From: Biscogniauxia marginata
Taxonomy: Eukaryota; Ascomycota; Sordariomycetes; Xylariales; Xylariaceae
Reading direction: 5' to 3'
DNA: 64,000 nucleotides
Assembly: GCA_022695795.1 (NCBI GenBank)
Contig: MU404092.1
Coordinates: forward strand, 124,001 to 188,000
Of the stretch, positions 56,366 to 64,000 are shown piece after piece. Each line of letters starts with the position of its first letter. Within the stretch, counting starts at the first letter, position 1. Below the pieces are notes generated by a model that was given only the letters and a program-made list of their open reading frames with translations, was not told where the DNA came from and searched no databases. A program made the translations under genes and the position numbers.

Positions 56366-59204
56366 GGTGAGAAGTGTCTATATTTTGCCTTGGAGGTTGT
56401 GTGTATCAAAACGAAGGTGTATCTCAGGGGGGGAAGTTCTTGCGTATTAGTGTGGACAGATATCCGAGAAGTAGGGGAGGAACGGAGGACGGGGAACAAG
56501 ACTCTTTGATGAAGAGGAGGGCATTTGAGTCTTTTATCTGTCGGCTGGGTAAGGTAGGTAGGTCTGAAACGGCATTGGGAGGGAACCTAATCTACCTTAC
56601 TTGGACGGGAAACATCTAAGCCCCTTTCCTACCTCGACTAATGCTAGCAGCGACGACGGAAAGCCAGGCCGGTCCCTATCTTAGGTACCCAACCGACCTA
56701 ACCTCAGCCCGCCTCCTCTCGTGGTATCGAAACTAGGTGCGTAGGTAGGCTTCTCCAACTGATGGACAGGCCCAGAGAGGGAGGGATCATGGGTGTGCAG
56801 GTTAGAGTCAGGCCTGACCACCACCTCATAGGTCAGGTCACGCAGCAGCAGGTAGACAGGCCGACAGATCGACTAAGGTAAGGTAGGCTCGTTTCGGTCG
56901 GGGGAGGGGGGAGGGGGAGGGAACTAGGTCGTGGAGCAAAACCGCGCGTTGGCGTTGGCGTCGGCGTCAGCGTCACGCTTTTGCTGCACGCCACAAAGCT
57001 TGAAAGTGGTTAAGCTTTGTTGCCAATGCCTTGATTTGCGGTAACCCTTGATTTGCTGGGGGGTGTCCCGATACGCGGCATATCCGTACGAAGCCCTAGC
57101 TTGGATACAGCACCTAGGTACGTACGTACACTGAACATGTTATTCGACCTTGCATAGGTAATACCTAAGGTACCTATCGAAGAATCGTATGAGTAGGTAG
57201 GTATAGGCAAGGATAAGTCAGCTGGATGACACCCGCTCGTGTTCCAATCACCTTCAGTATCTATCTAGGTATCCTGTCGGGTACCTCTATTAGAACCCTG
57301 GAAAAACCGGAGCCGGCTTCTTCCATCGTATGTAATGCCTCGTTCCCGCCATCAGGGGGGGGGCGGTGCGAACGACGACTTAGCAAGTCGGCACATACCT
57401 GGTGTACACAATACATACACGTCTCATAATCCACATGCACCAAAAAAAAAAAAGGTCAATTCAACAGCCGGTCTGGTCCTAGCCCTGGCCTGACCCGGTC
57501 GAATTCGGCGGATCACTAACGCATGCGTACCTCGAGGTAATTTGGTTGACTGGCGATCTGATTGGAGAAACACGAGGAAGCCCATGGGGGGTGGACTACT
57601 AGGTAGGTACCTATTGCATGAGAAAGTGGAGAGAGAGAGAATGAGAAAGAGAAAGAGGGGCGGTGTTTTTTGTTTTGTTCAATTTCGAAACGGCTAACCT
57701 TAGGTAGTAAGCTGTTGAAATATCATTTATTCTGACACTTGATATGGTACGTACCATCAAGGGTGATTGGTGACGGGGACATGAAAATCCCGAGAGCTGG
57801 TTTACTAGGTAGGTACCTAGTGGTTACGGAGTTACATGTATGGATATCGGTATGTCGGTAATGTCGGTATGTACCTAGTGTAAACACTTGAACAAGCAAG
57901 ATGCTGTTTATAAGGTGGCTATAAGGTGGCTTACTCTTCCTATGTTTCAAAGAACCCATACATTATCAGCTGCCCCACATGACTGAACTTTGGGGTTTAT
58001 GCATTGGACGTCAGTTAGTCTTAGGTAGGTCCTAAGATAGTAAGTACATTATGTAGCAATAAAAGCGGCTTGAAGGAAGACATGTACTTACTATGTTAGC
58101 AGACGTAACGATGCACTTAAAATACTGATAATTAAGGTGCCTTTTATGCACTAGGTTGTATGGAGGATTAATATATCTAAGATGTATATTGATCGGAAAC
58201 CCGGGAAGAGCCGGCGACTTTCTAAGTGTATAGCCCCAGCGCTTTGACCATTCTTTGAAGCTCTTCGTTTTCCCTATTTGAGAAGGCTATTTAATAGAAA
58301 CGTTAATACATCGACAGCAACTATAGTCTGGATGTATTGATGTACTTAAGGTACCTGGTATCAAACCATCCTGAGTCAAAAACGATCCGGCGCTATCAAT
58401 GTAGTGTATTAGATACATTGATCTTAGGTAATAATAAGACAGCTGGGGGTGGTTTTGCATTGCCGTCAGTAACCAATTGCCGGGTTCCGGTGGATAGCTC
58501 AATTGCTACCTCACGTGCCTACTAGTACGTGCTGTTGAAAGCAATTAAACAACACAGCCCTCCGCAACTCGATTTGATGTATGTTTGTTTGTTTGCTTTA
58601 GCAGATCACATAGGTAGCTATCAACATCGTAAGCACACCCTTTACGTAACCCCGACCAAACCAACGGAACTTGGACAATAGGTTGGTGTATAAACTACGA
58701 GGTAGTACCGGTGTCCAATCATGCATCCGTCCCCCTAAGCACGACATCACCGTTGTCATCCTCATCGTATCGAGGGCATGATGGGAAGCTTGTCTGCACA
58801 CACATGCATCGGAATATACCTATATAAGCAGAAACCCAACCACCCACTGAGCTGTGGGAATCTCGATTCAATCGTTCGCTGTGTACACACACACGTTACT
58901 GTCTTGCTTGACTGGGCATACATTCATCGAATGATCTTCTGCCCTTCCTTTTCTGCAAATATAATATATGCGCGGGTATCATTATATCGTAGCAATACGT
59001 TACCTCATACTGCCTTACATATACATCATGCCACCACCACCAACCACCAACCCCCTTATTATTTCCTTTTTTTTCCTTTTATCATATTCATACCCCTCTC
59101 TACAAGAGGTAGCTATAGACTCCCATCCCACCACGGCGCACTCATCCCCCCCTCTCTCTCTCCCCCTCGAATCCAACTCGCTGGCCCGACCGCCCGCTCC
59201 TGAT
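56366..59204. other. Intergenic region with many TACCTAGGTA-type elements
   Basis: About 2.8 kb with no supported gene. It contains GGCGTT/GGCGTC units near 56946-56972, a G-rich run near 56899-56920, CTAGGTAGGTACCTA at 57599-57613 and again at 57805-57819, and GA runs near 57628-57658. Confidence 0.5.
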
Positions 59205-60192
59205 CTAGTGAGTCCGACTATCTAGCTCGTACGTGTTTAGTCCCTGGTGCTGCGGCTGCGGCGACGCGGGGGCCCCGTATACTCCGTACTCCGGCGGCGC
59301 GGGCGAGTGGGGCTTGTACCCGGTGCCCTGGGGCGCGTAGTATGACTGCTGCTGCTGCTGTTGTGGTTGACCGTACGCGCTGCTGTAGCCGGCCTCGACG
59401 TTGCCCGTATTGCCGTCGAGGGCGGGGTTGGGCGCGGGCGCGTAGTTCCCGCTCGTCAGTGTGCCCTTGCGCTTGCGGTGGACCAGCCGGGCGCCGTAGA
59501 CGAGCTGGAGGAGCGAGGTGGCGCTGTTATTTTGGAAGAATCATCGTTAGCCTGGAAGTACTATGCCTCTTTTTCTTCTTCTTTTTTCTTTTTCTTTTTC
59601 TTTTTCTTTTTCTTTTTCTTTTTGGCTTCACTTGCTCTTACTTTTGTATGGGAAGGCGGGCACTGGTGGTAAGGCAGATAAGGTAAGGCGAGGCGACTGG
59701 CTAGGTACATATATTACCAGGGACGCGGTGTGGTGTACGTACAGTAAGATTCCACACAGGATGATGGAGAGGATGGATACGGCGATCAGGTTCAATATGA
59801 AGATGATACCCCAAACAGCCGTCTTTATGCACGCGGAGGAGAGGTAAAGCGCCGGCGGCATGCTCTTTCGCGCGATGAGTACGATCTCCACAATGTCGAA
59901 GACGATCGTCAGCCCTGTCAAGGCGATCTGGAGGCCGGCGGCGGCGCTGCGAACGCATTTATTATTAGTCCCCGCTCATTCACTTCCATCTGTGGTGGGG
60001 GGAGGTTGGTTGGCTGGCCTGCGCATACGTGAAGAAGCCATCATATTCACCGAGAACGTAGTCGTAGTCGTCTGAGCTGATGAGGGACAATAGCCAGGCT
60101 GAGGCACCGAGCAGGATCAGGCAGACGATGATTTGCAGCACCCAGGCGGTGACATTGACACCCTTCTTGTAAGGGTAGTCGTGTTTGCCCAT
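59205..60192 (-). CDS. MARVEL-like multi-pass membrane protein
   Basis: Exons 60192-60029, 59946-59743 and 59523-59205 encode 228 residues, all joined in frame. Hydrophobic segments lie at about 14-38 (VTAWVLQIIVCLILLGASAW), 56-80 (AAAGLQIALTGLTIVFDIVE) and a long stretch 92-135 that fits two closely spaced helices (WGIIFILNLIAVSILSIIL), followed by the basic cytoplasmic flank VHRKRKG. The tail is Tyr/Pro/Gln-rich (YAPAPNP, YGQPQQQQQSYYAPQG). This layout is that of the fungal MARVEL-domain proteins of the plasma membrane or secretory pathway, known to me mainly as hypothetical proteins. Intron 2 (59524-59742) contains a (CTTTTT)n microsatellite. The start gives a short cytosolic MGKHDYPYKKG lead before the first membrane helix. 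Confidence 0.8.
59570..59624. repeat. (CTTTTT)n microsatellite in intron 2 of the MARVEL-like gene
   Basis: About eight six-base units on the plus strand. The gene is on the minus strand, so the transcript carries purine-rich AAAAAG units within the intron. Confidence 0.9.
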
Positions 60193-61521
60193 GGCGGCTA
60201 TTCGACTTTGGCGCGTCGGCGAGGTATCGATGTCGTCCTTGTTACCGCGAACGTGTCGACCACTTGGAAGGTAGGTAAGGGTTGAGATAGCGTGCCGCGG
60301 AGGACGAGAAGAAGTACTGAGATAATTTGGTTCAACGAACAGGCAGTAACGCCATGTTCATATATCTTTCGCCCGCCTCTGCTCCATCATGTGTGTGCTG
60401 GCTGTGCAATTACAGCAGGTTGCCAAGCTGCCAAGCTGCCAAGCAGATGAAAGCTCACCGGCGATGACCAGATTAGGTTGAGTTTGCGGCACAGCTCGTC
60501 TTACACGATGGGCTGGAAGCGCCTAAGCCTCCCCTCGGCTAGTATTTCTTTCCAGCTAATAGAGCTAGCAAGGGCTTTGTGGCTTCATCCAGTTCTAGTC
60601 TTGTTAGTGAAATGAGATGTATCGCGCTCTGGTCGCAAGGAACTTTTTCTGCTCATTGTTGAGATAAGAAAACTAAATGAGCTGGTTGTCTGCTTGAAAA
60701 TCAGCCGGACCGGGCGTGCTGATAATAGGTTGGCCAATTCATGTGCATCTTCAACACCGACTTTCGCTATTCAGCTGACGATCTGCCTGTCGATCTTCCA
60801 ATATTCCCCGGTTCAGGCGGCTCTGCTAGTTCTACCTACCACAGGGCCTACCACAGGGCCTCAGCCCCATTGGGATTGACCTTGGCAGACCTCCAGTGCT
60901 AAGCAGGGTCAGGCGTTAATTAGGTGCTGAGGATACTATAGTACTAGCGAGTCGGAGATCCGTGTTCTTGTTAATGTCAATGCCTTGGGAAGCATAAGTA
61001 CCTACTTATACTACTTTAAAGATGTCACTAAAAATAAAAAAGTTCAAAAGTCCAACCGCCCCCGTTGTAAAAGACGCGATACAAACTGTAAATTACATCG
61101 CTGTTTACACTGCTTCCTCGGAATTACAAGCGACTACATATATCTTAGATTCATGTTTTACCCTTCATATGCGCTATGAATTTGGGTTTAGTTCACTACG
61201 GGATACAACCGAGTTTATTGTCTGGTTAAGCTTTTCTGGGTCGAGCAACTGCCAGACCAGATGTCAGGGAATCTTGATGTTATATTCTTGATGGAGAACT
61301 AAGTTAGGTTCTAACAGTGGAGAATAGCCCTATCTATGTATGTGTGGGGCTGCAAGCCCCTGTCACGTGACACCAGAGGCAGCGTATATTCGAGATAGAG
61401 TTGCCGCCCCGAATCACATGTTAGATGTAGGATAATCCCTGCAACCTTGGCAAGATAATATTTGGTATTCTCCTTAAGTAAAATAACTACCTAAGGTTAT
61501 CTTACTTGGGCACGCTTCTTC
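60193..61521. other. Intergenic region between the MARVEL-like gene and AME1
   Basis: About 1.3 kb with no supported gene. It holds three TGCCAAGC units at 60421-60444 and two CTACCACAGGGC units at 60835-60860. An open frame at 61022-61291 is not convincing. Confidence 0.5.
60421..60444. repeat. 8-bp tandem repeat, three copies
   Basis: The unit TGCCAAGC is repeated three times. Confidence 0.9.
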
Positions 61522-63727
61522 TCATCTTCCCTCTAGAGCAGCAGCAGCACGCTCAAGAAAGGCATTGAAGTCCTTGATTTGTTTCAAATTCCCGCCTCCA
61601 TCCCCGACACCGCTAGCTTGCGCGGCTACTCGGGAGATCAACAGCTCCAAGTTCGCCAGCTCGGCTACCTTTTGCTCCTTTGGAGGCAAATCCGGCGCCG
61701 ACTTACCAGTTTCGATCGCCAACTCGATATCGTCCATACTCGAGGAGAGTCCCAGCTGGTGCTAGCAAGATTGTTAGCGAAAGCACTTGCTATATCTCGT
61801 GAGTGGGAATTACCAGTGACTCTTTGTTTGCCGTTTCATGACGGGCCCTCACTGCATCCATCTTGAGCGCGACTTGCTCCCTCTCCGCACGGATGCGTAG
61901 AATCTCGGTCCGGAGGGTAAGCTTCTCCTTCTGGACCGCCCGCACCCGCTTCTTAAGTGCGTGCATCGTGTCCAGCGCAATCGTCTGAATTCGACAGCCG
62001 ATTAGTAACACCTAGGCACGTAATATAATTAGATGAAACTTACATGCTCCAAGAGTCGCGTTCGTAGTTCTTCCTGGAATGCCTCGAGAGCTCGGAGCTT
62101 CGTCCTGAATTCTTTCTTTACACCCGAATCATTCGCATTGATGGCTCCTGCGTGAAGGGATTCCAGATTGGATTCGATTACTTCATCGCATATTTGCGAC
62201 AATACATCTACCACATTGACCCCGCTGCGATTTGCAAATGGGATATCAGAATTGAGGATGTCTTCGTCGGTGTCTTCTTCATTGTGAATTATGCGCCTAG
62301 TATATCTCTGCACAGTAATTGGAATAGCTTCTCCGTCACTTTTTCGTCTCTTCGCGGATGGCTTAGTTTTCTCCTTTGGGGCTTTCGGTTGCGATTGCTT
62401 CGCCGGATGGTCTTGTGGGCGTTTTCTTTTTTGTTTCTTGGTTGGGTGTGTCTTTTCCGCCTGTTGCGAATGTAATTCTGGCGATTCTCCCCTCGGTGGG
62501 CTAATTCGGGGGCGTTTCCGGCCAATGCGGTTGGCGGCCTCATGTACATCGACTTCCTCAGCTTCCTCATCACTCTCCTCGACTTGCTGCTTCTCTTTCT
62601 CGACCTCGGGTGGCTTTGGCTCAGGTTCTAGCCCGAGCTCAGGTTCAGCGTTAGACTTCCTCTTCCTAGGCTTCGGTTTCCTAGCACTACTAGTACCTAC
62701 AGCCTCAAGTGGCGGAGATGCCAGTTCATCTGCCTGTTCCGCAACCGAGCTGAGGGTGCTTCGGCGATTTTGACTACGAGCAGAGCGCGCAGATCCAGTT
62801 GTTGCCGTGCTATCGCTCTTGCGCGACCGACGGGCTATTGGTGATGATTCGACTACTTCTTCTTCAATAGGCGATTCACGTATCTGCCTCGCGCCTGATC
62901 TCGTCGAACGTGCTGAAAGAACGCTCGGTGTGGCGCCACTCCTCCTAGTCTTCCTTGCCAAGGGAGAAGACGTTGTAAATTCAGCAGTAAAAGCATTTTC
63001 CTCTTCCATAACGGCCTTCTGCAGTTTTGCACTTTGGGTTGCGGTGTCGGTCATCCTAATCCGACGCCTATGCCCACTCCCTGGCGCTGCAGCAGGACTC
63101 TCTGTAACTTCTTCTATCATGGGGCCAGCTAAGGAGCTTCGCGATGTTGGTCGCTCCCCGACTGACGGTGGTGTATCCAATGCATCCTCTTCGTGCGGGG
63201 GTCCTGCAGCCGCTAGGCTCGTCGTTGGTTGTGGTTGTGGCTGTTGTTGTAGTTGTGGTTCTAGTTCCGGTTCCGGTTCCGGTTCCGGTTCTGGTTCTGG
63301 CTCTAAGTCTGGGGCATCTTCAAGATGCTCGTCCTCATCTTCTAGAGCATCGTAAGGATCCGATCTAGACACATCCAGGCGCGCAAATGCCCTCGCAACG
63401 CTCGAGTGAGGCTGAGAGACCGGCAGGGCAGACTCCGAGCTCAATCGCCTCCGCTTCGCAGAAGTATTCGGTTCTGATCGTGTCGGAGCTTCTGATGGTG
63501 AGGTTTCGGGTTCGGCTTCCGTGCCGGGAAGGACGAAGTTGAAGGAGTCTTCGGCGACTTCGTGACGACTGCGAAATAGTGAATACGTCTGTCCCTAGAT
63601 GTTCTCGAGCGCAGACCGGTACATACCCAGCGCCGCGCATGCGCTGCTGCATGCGTTCCTCGCGACCTAATGATATCTAGTTAGCTGGCGTCTCTAGCGA
63701 AAAAGGCGGATACTGACTCGTTGCCAT
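61522..63727 (-). CDS. AME1: Ame1 / CENP-U, inner kinetochore (COMA) subunit
   Basis: Five exons, 63727-63718, 63666-63627, 63568-62044, 61984-61814 and 61755-61522, encode 659 residues. The first coding exon is only 10 nt. The N-terminus reads MATSREERMQQRMRGAGRH, then EDSFNFVLPGTEAEPE. A disordered region with (EP)n, AT-hook-poor basic clusters and many Ser/Arg motifs follows to about residue 470. The C-terminal CENP-U region has ITVQRYTRRI, NRSGVNVVDVLSQICDEVIE, FRTKLRALEAFQEELRTRLL and a long coiled coil (MHALKKRVRAVQKEKLTLRT). Ame1 pairs with Okp1 (CENP-Q) in the COMA/CCAN complex, links centromeric nucleosomes to Mis12, and is nuclear. The identification rests on the C-terminal region; the N-terminal exons are supported by frame and splice signals. 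Confidence 0.85.
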
Positions 63728-64000
63728 CGCGCTGACACCGAGATGCTCTATATCACTATATGTCCTGTTTTTCGTTTGGAATTTGTTCCATTAGGTCGAC
63801 TTCTGAGTACAGTTGTACTCCGTACCGTGTGTGAGACGCGTCTTGGTCGCGCCACAATTAAACCTAAACGTCATTGTGGCTTAGCCAACTTCGAGAACCG
63901 GGCAACAGCTGGTGCCAGCTGTGGACCAGCCCCCTATGCATTCCAGACTATCAATTAGATCATGTTTACCATAATATGTTCAATTAATCCCCCAATAACC
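63728..64000. other. Region upstream of AME1
   Basis: This holds the AME1 promoter. A short open frame here has no family resemblance. Confidence 0.4.

Noticed and set aside
61022..61291. 89-codon plus-strand open frame
   Set aside because: AT-rich, isolated, no recognisable domain or splice continuation.

Overview
The window is nuclear DNA from a filamentous ascomycete (Pezizomycotina, most likely a Sordariomycete). Genes are intron-bearing: introns are mostly 49-90 nt, begin GT and end AG, and often carry CTAAC/CTGAC-like branch sites. Proteins match fungal families such as Atg6, Atg14, Spc7, Scm3 and Ame1. Intergenic DNA is full of short microsatellites and TACCTAGGTA palindromes. I found no rRNA, tRNA, CRISPR array or intact transposon. 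All gene models were built by hand from splice signals and reading-frame continuity; none was checked against transcripts or databases.

Layout. 0-2 kb: the 5' end of MRD1 (minus strand, cut by the window edge) diverges from a six-exon LC8 dynein light chain. 2-12 kb: about 10 kb with no convincing gene, rich in microsatellites. 12.3-14.8 kb: an ELL-type elongation factor. 15-21 kb: mostly non-coding, plus one orphan open frame. 21.4-22.5 kb: a lysine methyltransferase-like protein. 23.7-29 kb: ATG6/Beclin diverging from the CENP-A chaperone SCM3. 31-32.7 kb: casein kinase 2 alpha. 33.8-35.7 kb: a DUF3807-like protein and an unknown coiled-coil protein. 36.4-38.1 kb: ATG14. 38-45 kb: an odd segment with a large orphan membrane protein, a relic copy of part of it, and local repeats. 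46.3-51 kb: kinetochore scaffold SPC7/KNL1, diverging from ribosomal protein S11 (51.4-52.2 kb). 53-54.2 kb: a twin-CX9C protein. 56-56.4 kb: a tiny cysteine-rich protein. 59.2-60.2 kb: a MARVEL-like membrane protein. 61.5-63.7 kb: inner-kinetochore AME1/CENP-U.

Two functional themes recur. Two subunits of the autophagy PI3-kinase complex I (Atg6, Atg14) lie within 13 kb of each other. Three centromere/kinetochore proteins (Scm3, Spc7, Ame1) lie within 38 kb. The genes are otherwise ordinary housekeeping genes, so this may be chance linkage. The least explained part is 38-45 kb, where the orphan membrane protein and its relics lie.
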